DNA from: an uncultured Lachnospiraceae bacterium
GTDB taxonomy: Bacteria > Bacillota > Clostridia > Lachnospirales > Lachnospiraceae
NCBI GenBank assembly: GCA_947631955.1
Contig: CANRNJ010000011.1
Location: forward strand, 44,091 to 108,090
Reading direction: 5' to 3'
DNA length: 64,000 bases
The translations under genes and the position numbers were made by a program. This document shows, in pieces, positions 26,693 through 36,138 of the stretch. Each line of letters starts with the position of its first letter. The first letter of the stretch is position 1. The notes below the pieces were generated by a model. It worked only from the letters and a program-made list of their open reading frames with translations, did not search any database and was not told the origin of the DNA.

Positions 26693-29600
26693 ATGGATAA
26701 GAATGCGATAAAAAGATACGCTATTTGGGCAAGGCGTGAACTGATTGTTCGTGTAACACAAAAAGCAGAGCAATATGAGATCACGGAGAAAAAAATTACT
26801 CCAGCTGATGCAGATAGTATTAGTGGGCGAGTCTTGACTGCGGTTGAAAAAAAGCAGAGACAATCGTTGATTGATAAAATCAATCAAGATGGCTTTGAAC
26901 AAGTGATAGAGGAAGTGGCATACACCTGGTTCAATAGGTTTACTGCGCTCAGATTCATGGAAGTGAACAATTATTTGCCTAGTCACACCAGGGTTTTCAC
27001 TAATGAGAATGGAGAGTTTAAGCCGCAGATTCTGTCCGAGGCTATCCGTCTTGATTTGGACGGCCTCAATATGGACAAGGTCTATGAGCTGAAGAATGTC
27101 AATAAGACGGAAGAACTGTACAAGTATCTTTTGATTACTCAGTGCAATGCCTTGTCTGTAATTTTGCCACACATGTTCCAAAGGGTTGAACATTATACGG
27201 AGTTGCTTCTCCCAGATTACTTGCTTCGTGAGGGTAGTGTTATCGAACAGATGATTTCAATGATTCCAGAGGATAATTTTGATGTGAGTGCTGAGAGTGG
27301 TCAAATCGAAATAATCGGTTGGCTTTACCAGTATTACATTTCAGAAAAGCATGAAGAAGTAATTGATCCACTTCACGGGAAAATCATAAAGAAGGAAGAA
27401 GTTCCAGCTGCAACCCAGTTGTTTACAACTGATTGGGTAGTTCGTTATCTAATTGATAATTCCGTAGGAAGATATTGGATTGAGCGCAATCCGAGCAGTA
27501 TGCTTGTCGATAAGTTAGACTATTTTGTGAAATCAAAGGATGGAACAATAAAGGCAATTAATGAAAAAATCATACCGCAGGATGTAACTGTGCTTGATCC
27601 GTGTGTCGGTTCTGGCCATTTCCTCATCTATGCTTTTGATGTGTTGATGAAAATATATGTAGAGTACGGTTATTCCGAGTGCGATGCGGCTGCTGAGATT
27701 GTGAAGAATAACTTGTTTGGTCTTGATATTGATAGTCGAGCATCGCAATTGGCGTATTTTTCTGTGATGATGAAAGCTCGCCAGTATGATAGGCGTTTTT
27801 TTGCCCGTGAGATACAGCCACACATTTATGAGATAATAGAAAGTAATACCATTGACCGACTAAGTATCGAGTATTTTTGCGGAAACGATTCTGTTTTGAA
27901 AGAGAATGTTGAGATGCTGCTAGATACCTTAAAGGATGCTAAGGAATATGGCGCTATCCTTCAGATGCCTAGTATTGATTTTGAAAAGATCAACGAACGT
28001 TTCGAGCAGCTTGCAAATGAAATCAATATGTATAATTCATATCTGCTTGGTGATTTTCAAATGCTAATCCATTCTGCAGAAACTATGAGCGGAAAGTATG
28101 CTATAGTAGCTACGAATCCGCCATATTTTAGTAAATACGATGAAAAACTGAGGAATTATATAGGTTCGAATTACAGTGATTTTAAAGGGGATTTGTTTAG
28201 TGTATTTATATATGAGTGTTTGCAATTCTGTAAAGATAATGGATATGCATCTTTAATGACACCGAATGTATGGATGTTTATAAAGACTTATGAGAAATTA
28301 CGAAACTATATTATTAACAATAAAACTATTTTAACGTTAATTCAGATGGCTAAAGGGGCATTTTTTAAAGAAGCAACAGTGGATATTTGTGCTTTTGTTA
28401 TTAAAAATAAGGCAAGCAATGATTTTGGAGTATATTTTAAGCTTGATTCGTTCAAAGGCGACATGGATACACAGAATATTGGAGTAAGAATGGCTCTTCA
28501 AAGTCAAGATTGCGATTATTTATATTATTCTAACACAGATAATTTTAAAAGAATACCAGGACATCCGATTGCATATTGGGTAAGTGAAAGAATGTCAAGT
28601 ATATTTCTTGGTGATACAATAAAGAACTATTCAATTTCTGATGGTCAGATAAAAACAAGTGATAATAATAAATATTTGCGTTATATTTGGGAAGTTAGTT
28701 CATCTGAAATTGGACAAGATAAAAAATGGGTTTTTATTGTTAAAGGAGGATTATTCCGGAGATGGTATGGAAATCTTGATACGGTTATTAATTGGTCTAT
28801 ATCGGCGAGAGAATTTTATCGCAAAAATAAAGTTGCTCGAATAGTACCGGAATATATATGGTGGAAAGAAGGTGTATGTTGGAATCATATTTCGAGCAAG
28901 TCTGAATTTGCAATTAGAAAACTTGAAAAGGAACAACTTTTTGAAACTGGAGCGAATGCTTTATTGATTGATGACACGAGAAATTTAAATATCATATTAG
29001 GCTATTTAAACTCTAAGGTGGCAGAAGCAGCAATACATATCATTAATCCAACATTGAATTCAAATATTGGTGATATATCAGTTCAGCCATTTCGAGATTG
29101 TAAGAATAATGAGATTATTAATAAAGGAGTTATTCGCTGTATTGAATTATCAAAAATGGATTGGGATTCATTTGAGACATCATGGAATTTTCTTTCTCAT
29201 CCACTTGTCTCTATGGCATACGTGAGCAAGGAGCGGTTAGGGGCAGAAATGAATTCGGAGGAACGCAAAAATGCTGCTACACTTCTTTCAGAACGCTATA
29301 GATGGTGGGAGCAAGAGTGTGTATGTCGCTTTTCGGAACTGAAGAAGAATGAAGAAGAATTGAACCGTATTTTTATCGATATTTATGGTTTGCAGGATGA
29401 ATTAACGCCGGAAGTAGAGGATAAGGATGTAACCGTCCGTAAGGCTGACCTTAGCAGAGACATTCGCTCTTTCATTTCCTATGCGGTTGGCTGTATGTTT
29501 GGGCGCTATTCTATTTATAAAGAGGGTCTGATATATGCTGGTGGTAAATGGAATTATAATGATTATGAAAACATTGCATGGATAGCTGAAAGAAAACCAG

Positions 29601-30217
29601 AAATTTTGTCATTTTATAGTAAGACACATTTCTTCCCGGATCAAGATAATATCATTCCTATTTGTGACGATGAATATTTTGCTGATGATATTGTCCAAAA
29701 ATTTATAGAGTTTGTAAGTGTAGTTTACGGTACAGAAAATTTGCATGAAAATATCAAATTTATTGCAAATGCTCTGGGTGGCAAAGGCCAGCCGAAAGAT
29801 GTGATTCGGAACTATTTCCTGAATGACTTTTATGCTGACCATTTGAAAGTCTATCAGAAGCGTCCGATTTATTGGCTTTTTGATTCTGGTAAGAAGAACG
29901 GTTTCAAATGCCTGATTTATATGCATCGCTATCAGCCGGATACGATTGCCCGTATCCGTACGGACTATGTTCACGAGCAGCAGAGCCGTTACCGCACTGC
30001 TATTGCGGATTTGGAGCAGCGCATCAACGGCGCATCAACTTCCGAGCGTGTGAAGCTGAACAAGCAGCTCACAAAGCTTCAGGCGCAGGCGGCGGAACTT
30101 AGGGAATATGAAGAAAAAATCCATCACCTTGCAGATCAGATGATTAGCATTGATTTGGATGATGGGGTAAAAGTGAACTACGCAAAATTTCAGGATGTTC
30201 TGGCAAAAATAAAATAG
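26693..30217 (+). CDS. pglX: BREX adenine-specific DNA methyltransferase PglX (BrxX)
   Basis: 1174 residues. The SAM-binding motif VLDPCVGSGHFLIYAFD is near residue 300 and the catalytic NPPYF (IVATNPPYFSKYD) near 475, marking a gamma-class N6-adenine methyltransferase. PglX methylates a non-palindromic host site so that BREX can tell self from phage. The ends are of average composition, but about 28100-29250, the presumed target-recognition part, is strikingly AT-rich with different codon use. That suggests the specificity region was exchanged by recombination. The stop codon is 14 bp before the start of the PtuA-like gene. Confidence 0.95.
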   Translation: MDKNAIKRYAIWARRELIVRVTQKAEQYEITEKKITPADADSISGRVLTAVEKKQRQSLIDKINQDGFEQVIEEVAYTWFNRFTALRFMEVNNYLPSHTRVFTNENGEFKPQILSEAIRLDLDGLNMDKVYELKNVNKTEELYKYLLITQCNALSVILPHMFQRVEHYTELLLPDYLLREGSVIEQMISMIPEDNFDVSAESGQIEIIGWLYQYYISEKHEEVIDPLHGKIIKKEEVPAATQLFTTDWVVRYLIDNSVGRYWIERNPSSMLVDKLDYFVKSKDGTIKAINEKIIPQDVTVLDPCVGSGHFLIYAFDVLMKIYVEYGYSECDAAAEIVKNNLFGLDIDSRASQLAYFSVMMKARQYDRRFFAREIQPHIYEIIESNTIDRLSIEYFCGNDSVLKENVEMLLDTLKDAKEYGAILQMPSIDFEKINERFEQLANEINMYNSYLLGDFQMLIHSAETMSGKYAIVATNPPYFSKYDEKLRNYIGSNYSDFKGDLFSVFIYECLQFCKDNGYASLMTPNVWMFIKTYEKLRNYIINNKTILTLIQMAKGAFFKEATVDICAFVIKNKASNDFGVYFKLDSFKGDMDTQNIGVRMALQSQDCDYLYYSNTDNFKRIPGHPIAYWVSERMSSIFLGDTIKNYSISDGQIKTSDNNKYLRYIWEVSSSEIGQDKKWVFIVKGGLFRRWYGNLDTVINWSISAREFYRKNKVARIVPEYIWWKEGVCWNHISSKSEFAIRKLEKEQLFETGANALLIDDTRNLNIILGYLNSKVAEAAIHIINPTLNSNIGDISVQPFRDCKNNEIINKGVIRCIELSKMDWDSFETSWNFLSHPLVSMAYVSKERLGAEMNSEERKNAATLLSERYRWWEQECVCRFSELKKNEEELNRIFIDIYGLQDELTPEVEDKDVTVRKADLSRDIRSFISYAVGCMFGRYSIYKEGLIYAGGKWNYNDYENIAWIAERKPEILSFYSKTHFFPDQDNIIPICDDEYFADDIVQKFIEFVSVVYGTENLHENIKFIANALGGKGQPKDVIRNYFLNDFYADHLKVYQKRPIYWLFDSGKKNGFKCLIYMHRYQPDTIARIRTDYVHEQQSRYRTAIADLEQRINGASTSERVKLNKQLTKLQAQAAELREYEEKIHHLADQMISIDLDDGVKVNYAKFQDVLAKIK

Positions 30218-30231
30218 TGAGGTGGTTGATC

Positions 30232-31542
30232 GTGAAAATTAAAAAAGTAACGCTGAAAAATTACAAATGCTTTGAAAAGATTGAAGTAGATTTTCATGAC
30301 AGGCTAACGGTAATTGTTGGTAATAACGGTTCAGGGAAATCTTCTATTTTAGATGGTGTAGCGGTTTCGCTGGGAACTATGTTTACAGGTTTTGACGGCT
30401 TAAATGGAGTAAGCATCAGTCAAAGGGATGTCCACTTAAAAGCGTATCAAATGGGTGAATCAGAAGATATTCAGGCGCAGTATCCAGTGGAGATAACAGC
30501 TGAAGGGGTGATAGATGCAAAGGAGGTCGTTTGGACGCGTTCATTGAATCGGAAAGGTGGAAGTACAACTGTCAAGGATGCAAAGCAAATGTTGGATGTT
30601 GCGAAAGATTATCAGAGTAGGCTGCGAGATGGAGATTCGGATCTTATCCTTCCGGTGATAGCTTATTATGGTACAGGCCGTTTATGGGATTATCACAGAG
30701 AGAAGAAAACAGACACCTTTATAAAGAATACAAAGACCAATGGATATATTGATAGTCTGGATGGTACGGCAAATATCAAATTGATGATGAACTGGTTTCG
30801 CAAGAAAAGTGTACAAGTGGCACAGAAAAATACGGTTGGATTCAATACATTTCTTGGATTGAATGTAGTTTATTATGCAATGGTCAATTGTTTTGAACGT
30901 ATTACAGGATATAAAGATGTCAAACTTCTTTATAATTTAGATACGAACGAAATTGACTGTTATTATACGGACGAAGACGGTTTTTCGATGAATATTCCGC
31001 TTTCACAAATGAGTGACGGTTATAAAAACACCATCAGCTTAATTGCAGATATTGCATATCGAATGGCGACACTCAACCCACAATTGGGAACAAGCGTATT
31101 GGAAAATACAGATGGAGTTGTACTGATTGATGAGGTTGATCTTCATTTACATCCGGCATGGCAGCATCGTATTCTTTCCGATCTGCAGGAGATATTTCCA
31201 AAGGTTCAGTTTATTGTCACGACACATGCGCCTGCGGTTATCAGTAGTGCGAAGAGTGAAAATCTTGTCATTCTAAAGAATTATGAGGTATTAGATGCAA
31301 GTACTGAAATATATGGAAATGATATCAACTCTATATTGAAAGGGATTATGGAAGTGTCAGATCGTAATCCGGCGGTTGCGGAGCTTTTCGAGAAATTTTA
31401 TGTACTGCTGAACAATGGGCAGTATGACGATGCAGAAGAGATTTTGGACGAAATTGATGAACAGAGAGCTTACCATGACAAAGAAGTAGCTGCCAACAGG
31501 GTAAAACTGAAGCTGGAACGAATCCGAGGAGGAAAGGCTTGA
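30232..31542 (+). CDS. AAA ATPase, PtuA-like (Septu-type), inside the BREX operon
   Basis: 436 residues of an SMC/RecF-like ATPase. The N-terminus is IKKVTLKNYKCFEKIEVDF, Walker A VGNNGSGKSS (residues about 29-38), signature LSQMSDGYKN, Walker B GVVLIDEVDLHLHP, and the switch FIVTTHAPAVISSA. This type pairs with HNH nucleases of the TIGR02646 group in Septu and in retron-Septu systems, as it does here: the HNH gene begins two bases after its stop. The GTG 30232 start has GAGGTGG six bases upstream. It lies between pglX and pglZ, an insertion within the BREX order. Function by family: ATP-controlled phage sensing and nuclease activation. Confidence 0.85.
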   Translation: MKIKKVTLKNYKCFEKIEVDFHDRLTVIVGNNGSGKSSILDGVAVSLGTMFTGFDGLNGVSISQRDVHLKAYQMGESEDIQAQYPVEITAEGVIDAKEVVWTRSLNRKGGSTTVKDAKQMLDVAKDYQSRLRDGDSDLILPVIAYYGTGRLWDYHREKKTDTFIKNTKTNGYIDSLDGTANIKLMMNWFRKKSVQVAQKNTVGFNTFLGLNVVYYAMVNCFERITGYKDVKLLYNLDTNEIDCYYTDEDGFSMNIPLSQMSDGYKNTISLIADIAYRMATLNPQLGTSVLENTDGVVLIDEVDLHLHPAWQHRILSDLQEIFPKVQFIVTTHAPAVISSAKSENLVILKNYEVLDASTEIYGNDINSILKGIMEVSDRNPAVAELFEKFYVLLNNGQYDDAEEILDEIDEQRAYHDKEVAANRVKLKLERIRGGKA

Positions 31543-31543
31543 A

Positions 31544-32269
31544 ATGATAGAAGTGAAAAAAGGTTCTGAGCCGGAGAAACTAAAGAATCTGCGGGAAGAA
31601 TGTCAGAAAGAGAAACTCTCACCAAAAGAATCTTTTAGAAGATTGCAGAATCCGTTAAAAAGACAAGTGCTGGAATGTCTGAAACGTGATCAGGGTCAGC
31701 TGTGTGTCTATTGCATGAGTAAAATTCCGAGAGAGGATAAAGATCCGGGAATATCTGGACAAACAATTGAACATTTCATACCGTTAGAGCCGGAAGATGG
31801 ACGTGATGTAGGTCAGGGACTTGATTATCAGAATTTGTTTGCTGTTTGCCATGGCAATACGAAATGGCATGAGAAGGGTGTGCGCAGAACGAATTTCAAA
31901 GTTGATTTGACCTGTGATAAACATCGTGGAAATTCAGAATTTAGGAAAATAGATCCATGTCGCAAAGAAACATTGAAAACGATTTTTTATACCATGGATG
32001 GAAAAATAGGTGCCACAGACCCCGATGTCGAATTTGATTTGGTAGATACTTTGAATCTAAACTGTGCATCATCTCCAATTGTTTCAGAACGCAAGGCGGC
32101 ATTAGATGCGTTAATTGCAGATATAGATATGGGACTGTCCCAAGGAGAGAGTCTGCATACATATTGCATTGATAGGTTGAAAAAATTTTCTGATGAGCAG
32201 GACTCCAAAACTCCTTATGTTGGGATATTGACTTGGTATTTGCAATCTATGGCTAAAGCATCGTTGTAG
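31544..32269 (+). CDS. HNH endonuclease, PtuB-like (TIGR02646 type)
   Basis: 241 residues. The HNH core is formed by CVYC (Cys54, Cys57), the box TIEHFIPL (His77), NLFAVCHGN (Asn97, Cys102, His103) and a later DLTCDKHRG, all in the spacing of the retron/Septu-associated HNH family. It probably cuts DNA once the upstream ATPase is triggered. The ATG has GAGGAAAGG upstream, and only one base separates it from the ptuA-like stop. No retron reverse transcriptase is adjacent, so this is a plain Septu-like pair; the reverse transcriptase in this window is 17 kb away. Confidence 0.85.
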   Translation: MIEVKKGSEPEKLKNLREECQKEKLSPKESFRRLQNPLKRQVLECLKRDQGQLCVYCMSKIPREDKDPGISGQTIEHFIPLEPEDGRDVGQGLDYQNLFAVCHGNTKWHEKGVRRTNFKVDLTCDKHRGNSEFRKIDPCRKETLKTIFYTMDGKIGATDPDVEFDLVDTLNLNCASSPIVSERKAALDALIADIDMGLSQGESLHTYCIDRLKKFSDEQDSKTPYVGILTWYLQSMAKASL

Positions 32270-32390
32270 AGTGATGATGACTGCGCTTGTTTTTTGGTAA
32301 AGGCAATCGCTCAAAAGTCGCAGAATATAAAGTGGGAAACTACAGTAGATGTGTAAATAATAATATGATATTAAGCACTAGGAGGACAAA

Positions 32391-33374
32391 ATGGGAGCAA
32401 CTGAAATAGTGCAAGCTTTTGTATCGCCGGCCGAAAAGTTAATTGAAGCTGTTTCGGGAGCTATTGGGAAGGCATATGAGCCTAAGCATATTCGGAAAAT
32501 GGCGGATGCAAAGGCATATGAACTGAAGTTAATATCTGATACTGTTCGCAATAATAGTGATGTTCCGATTGTATATGATTCGACGGGCGTTTCAATTGAT
32601 ACGAGCGATTTTGAAGAAATTGCAAAAAGAGCATCAAGCCGTTTGGCATATCAAGAGATTACAAAGCAGCAGAATATAGAGGCGGTGGCTGATAACGCAT
32701 ATGAAGAACTAGAAAATGCCAAAGATGTTAGCTCTGAATCTGTAAATCCAGATTGGATGTTTCGTTTTTTTGATTCTGTTGAAAATATAAGCAATGAGGA
32801 TATGCAAAAGATATGGGGCCATATTTTGGCGGGGGAAATAAAATGTCCCAATACATATTCTTTTCGCACATTAGAAAAACTTAAAAACATGACACAACAA
32901 GAAGCTGAATGCTTTCAAAGAGTTTCTTCCTTTGCCTTACGACATGCTGGAAAAGCTTTTATTTTGAATGATAAAAATATATTGAATAAGTATAATGTAC
33001 ATTTTGGACACATTTTAATGCTTGAGGAATGTGGTTTAATGGTGGCGCAGGATTTATCGTTGAAACTGAGAGTTTCTATTAATCAACAGGAAGCTCTGTA
33101 TAATTCAAAAGTTATTGGAATGGTTAAGGGCAAAAATACTGAAAGCCAAGAGCTTAGAATTTCAGTATTTATTTTTACTGAGAGTGGTTCTCAATTAATA
33201 AAGGCCATACAGCCGCAAGTGAATTCTCAATATTTTATTGAATACCTTGAAATGGCTCGTAAAAAAAATCAAGATTTTGTTTTTACTGCTCATGAGATTA
33301 AATATATCGATGATGAGATTGAAGGGAAAATAAATTATAATCCAACAGATATTTTGTCGGTGGAACAAACATAG
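32391..33374 (+). CDS. DUF2806 domain protein inside the BREX operon
   Basis: 327 residues. The segment MQKIWGHILAGEIKCPNTYS with FRTLEKLKNMTQQEAECFQ is the signature of DUF2806. There is no signal peptide; the N-terminal 50 residues are helical and may contact membrane or protein partners. DUF2806 proteins are found in defence islands but their action is unknown. The gene is AT-rich, set off by 121 bp from the HNH gene and 150 bp from pglZ, so it may have joined the operon separately. AGGAGG precedes ATG 32391. It could be a third part of the Septu-like unit or an independent defence gene. Confidence 0.7.
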   Translation: MGATEIVQAFVSPAEKLIEAVSGAIGKAYEPKHIRKMADAKAYELKLISDTVRNNSDVPIVYDSTGVSIDTSDFEEIAKRASSRLAYQEITKQQNIEAVADNAYEELENAKDVSSESVNPDWMFRFFDSVENISNEDMQKIWGHILAGEIKCPNTYSFRTLEKLKNMTQQEAECFQRVSSFALRHAGKAFILNDKNILNKYNVHFGHILMLEECGLMVAQDLSLKLRVSINQQEALYNSKVIGMVKGKNTESQELRISVFIFTESGSQLIKAIQPQVNSQYFIEYLEMARKKNQDFVFTAHEIKYIDDEIEGKINYNPTDILSVEQT

Positions 33375-33524
33375 TGGCAACGTTTTGGCAACAGAAAATC
33401 AGCAAGCCAGAATAAATAATGTAATTGAAATAAAAAGCGGCGCTTATTTGCATAAAGCTTAAAAAATATAGTTTATAACAGCAAAGGACACGCCGAGTTT
33501 GAATAATATCTGGAGGATTAAAAT

Positions 33525-36119
33525 ATGGATGCAGATAAGATTACACAGGAATTAAATCAGCGGTTTGCAGCACCACTTCCGGAGTTCTATAAACGCCGCA
33601 TTGTATTTTGGTACGACGAAGATGGAGAATTTCAGGACAGGCTGGATGAAATAACGCTGAATAATGCGAAGCTATTGGTGCTGACAGGTACCAATAACTT
33701 TGCTATAAAAAAACTGCTGTCAGTGGACGATACCACGAATAATTATCTGGTATATTGTCCGCTGTCCTATGAGAAATCGGAAGATAACTGGCTCCTTGAC
33801 ATTGAATTATATAGCGAAGAGTTCCGGGCGGATCTGATTTCTATCTGGATGGACGAGTTGGGTATTCCGGCAACGCCTGCGATGCGCAAGCTGGTGAGGG
33901 AATATCGGAAATATTTCAATGCCAAGGTGCGCCGGGATAAAATTATCGGGCAAAGCAAGACGCCGACAACACCGGCACAGCTTCATGTGGCAGTTATGGG
34001 CGCTTTGTGTGGATTAAAGGATGTAACGCCGGCGGCTATTATAAGGGAAGTGCTGAAGGCCGGTCTGGATATCAATACGAATGATCTGTACCGTGAGTTC
34101 GTGAACTATGGAGCGGATAAGGTTTTCTGGAACATGGTAAAACAAGGGATCGGTTATGATTCCGAGCAGCCGGATATCGCAGTAATGGCTACATGCATAC
34201 TGCTGACTGCCGCAACAAGGACGATGCAACCGGAATATTTAGTGGGGTTGGATGATTTTATATCGTCACCGCATCAGGCATTCTGCTTTGATTTTGTATC
34301 CGAGTGGCTGCGCGATGAAGACAGTAATTGGTTCTATGAAATTGCAAAGACTGCGGAAGATGAACTGAAACTTCCGCAGAGATTTATGAAGCTGGAGGTC
34401 AGTGACCTTGTCGATACAGAAGTTTTCCCTTGCCTGGATGAAGTAATCCTGATCAAACTGATGAAAGAGATCAGCGATCATATCATTGATGTGGATGTGA
34501 TCAAGAGAACAGTTGAAAAGCGTCGGACTTGCGTGAATTATGAACAGTTTCGGGATTATTATGAGGGAATCCTGCAAGTTGCAAATATGCAGGCGTTTTA
34601 TAAAGAACATGCGACAGGCTTTCATTCGGCAGAGGCGAAGAAAGTCTGGAAGGAATACACATCTGAGTATTACAGGATGGATACCTACTATCGTCTGTTC
34701 CATAAGAGTTATGGGGAAAGCCTGAAAACATATAATTCAGACCTTCATGACCTGTTTCGCTCTGTGATGGAGAGGGTGGAAGGTCTATACAAGAACTGGT
34801 TTCTTGGGCAGCTAGGTGGAAACTGGTCTTCCGTATGTGCGGAGGAATTGGCGAAGTATGGGCGGATTCTGGAAGTGCCGCAGCAGGCGGACTTCTATAA
34901 AAACAGAGTAGAAAGTGCTGACAGCAGAGTGTTTGTGGTCATCTCCGATGCCTTGAGGTATGAGGTGGCAGCTTCGCTTACCGAGCAGCTGAGAAGAGAA
35001 ACGCAGGCAGATGTACAGCTTGAAAGCATTCAGGGGATTTTTCCGACGATTACAAAGTTCGGTATGGCGGCGTTGCTTCCGCATAAGGAACTGGAAGTAG
35101 AACTGCATGGTGATGTGCTGAAAGTGATGGTGGACGGCGTATCCACAGATGCGGGATACCGCGATAAGGTGTTGAAGTCTGCCAAGCCAAACAGCGTAGC
35201 GGTCAAGTACAACGATCTGGTAAGCGCTAAGCGGGCTGAGCGCAGCGAGATGGTTAAAGGAATGGATGTCGTGTACATTTATCACGATACCATTGATGAG
35301 GCAAGCCATACAGCGGATACGATGGTGTTTCCGGCTTGTGATGATGCGATACAGGAATTAAAGAATCTGACGACGATCATCTGTAATGACTTTGGAGCGA
35401 CACATATTCTGTTTACTGCGGATCACGGATTCCTTTATACATATAGTCCGCTGACTGAGGATGACAAGATTGACAGGACGGGATTTATCAATCGCATTGT
35501 GGAATATGGAAGACGTTTTGCCATTATGCGGAAGGGTCCTGATCCGGATTACCTACAGAAGGTACAGTTTCTTGACGGCCAGTCTGAATATGATGCATTT
35601 GCACCGAAGGAAAATGTACGAATCAAGATGAACGGCAGCGGGCTGAATTTCGTGCATGGCGGTATCAGTCTACAGGAGATGGTTGTGCCGGTTATCGATT
35701 ATCATTTCCTGAGAAACCAGAGTAAGCAGTATCAGAGAAATAAGAAGAAGTATGATACAAAACCGGTGGAGGTGAGCCTTCTGTCGGCAACGCATAAGGT
35801 CAGTAATATGATTTTCTCTCTGAACTTTTACCAGAAGGAACCGGTGGGAGATAACCGCGAGGCAGCGATTTACCAGCTGTATTTTACGGACAGCAACGGG
35901 AAGCAGATCAGTGATGTTGCGAAGATTATTGCGGATAAGACCAGTGACAATGGACAGGAACGGACGTTTCGGTGCAGCTTCAATCTGAAGTCGTTGAAAT
36001 ATGACAATAAGGAAATTTACTATCTTGTGATCGCAGATGCAGACGGTTTGGTCGTGTCCCGTGAAGAGTTTCAGATAGATATCGCTTTTGCGGTGGATGA
36101 GTTTGATTTCTTTAGTTAA
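33525..36119 (+). CDS. pglZ: BREX phosphatase-fold protein PglZ
   Basis: 864 residues of the BREX type 1 PglZ family. The alkaline-phosphatase-superfamily core is visible in the second half: VFVVISDALRYEVA (metal-site Asp), IFPTITKFGMAALLP, and ILFTADHGFLYTY (Asp-His metal ligands). PglZ is essential for BREX exclusion; its substrate is not known with certainty. CTGGAGG precedes ATG 33525. The intervening genes separate it from pglX, but brxL follows after 19 bp. The frame is complete. Confidence 0.95.
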   Translation: MDADKITQELNQRFAAPLPEFYKRRIVFWYDEDGEFQDRLDEITLNNAKLLVLTGTNNFAIKKLLSVDDTTNNYLVYCPLSYEKSEDNWLLDIELYSEEFRADLISIWMDELGIPATPAMRKLVREYRKYFNAKVRRDKIIGQSKTPTTPAQLHVAVMGALCGLKDVTPAAIIREVLKAGLDINTNDLYREFVNYGADKVFWNMVKQGIGYDSEQPDIAVMATCILLTAATRTMQPEYLVGLDDFISSPHQAFCFDFVSEWLRDEDSNWFYEIAKTAEDELKLPQRFMKLEVSDLVDTEVFPCLDEVILIKLMKEISDHIIDVDVIKRTVEKRRTCVNYEQFRDYYEGILQVANMQAFYKEHATGFHSAEAKKVWKEYTSEYYRMDTYYRLFHKSYGESLKTYNSDLHDLFRSVMERVEGLYKNWFLGQLGGNWSSVCAEELAKYGRILEVPQQADFYKNRVESADSRVFVVISDALRYEVAASLTEQLRRETQADVQLESIQGIFPTITKFGMAALLPHKELEVELHGDVLKVMVDGVSTDAGYRDKVLKSAKPNSVAVKYNDLVSAKRAERSEMVKGMDVVYIYHDTIDEASHTADTMVFPACDDAIQELKNLTTIICNDFGATHILFTADHGFLYTYSPLTEDDKIDRTGFINRIVEYGRRFAIMRKGPDPDYLQKVQFLDGQSEYDAFAPKENVRIKMNGSGLNFVHGGISLQEMVVPVIDYHFLRNQSKQYQRNKKKYDTKPVEVSLLSATHKVSNMIFSLNFYQKEPVGDNREAAIYQLYFTDSNGKQISDVAKIIADKTSDNGQERTFRCSFNLKSLKYDNKEIYYLVIADADGLVVSREEFQIDIAFAVDEFDFFS

Positions 36120-36138
36120 GGCTTAAAAGGAGAGAAGC

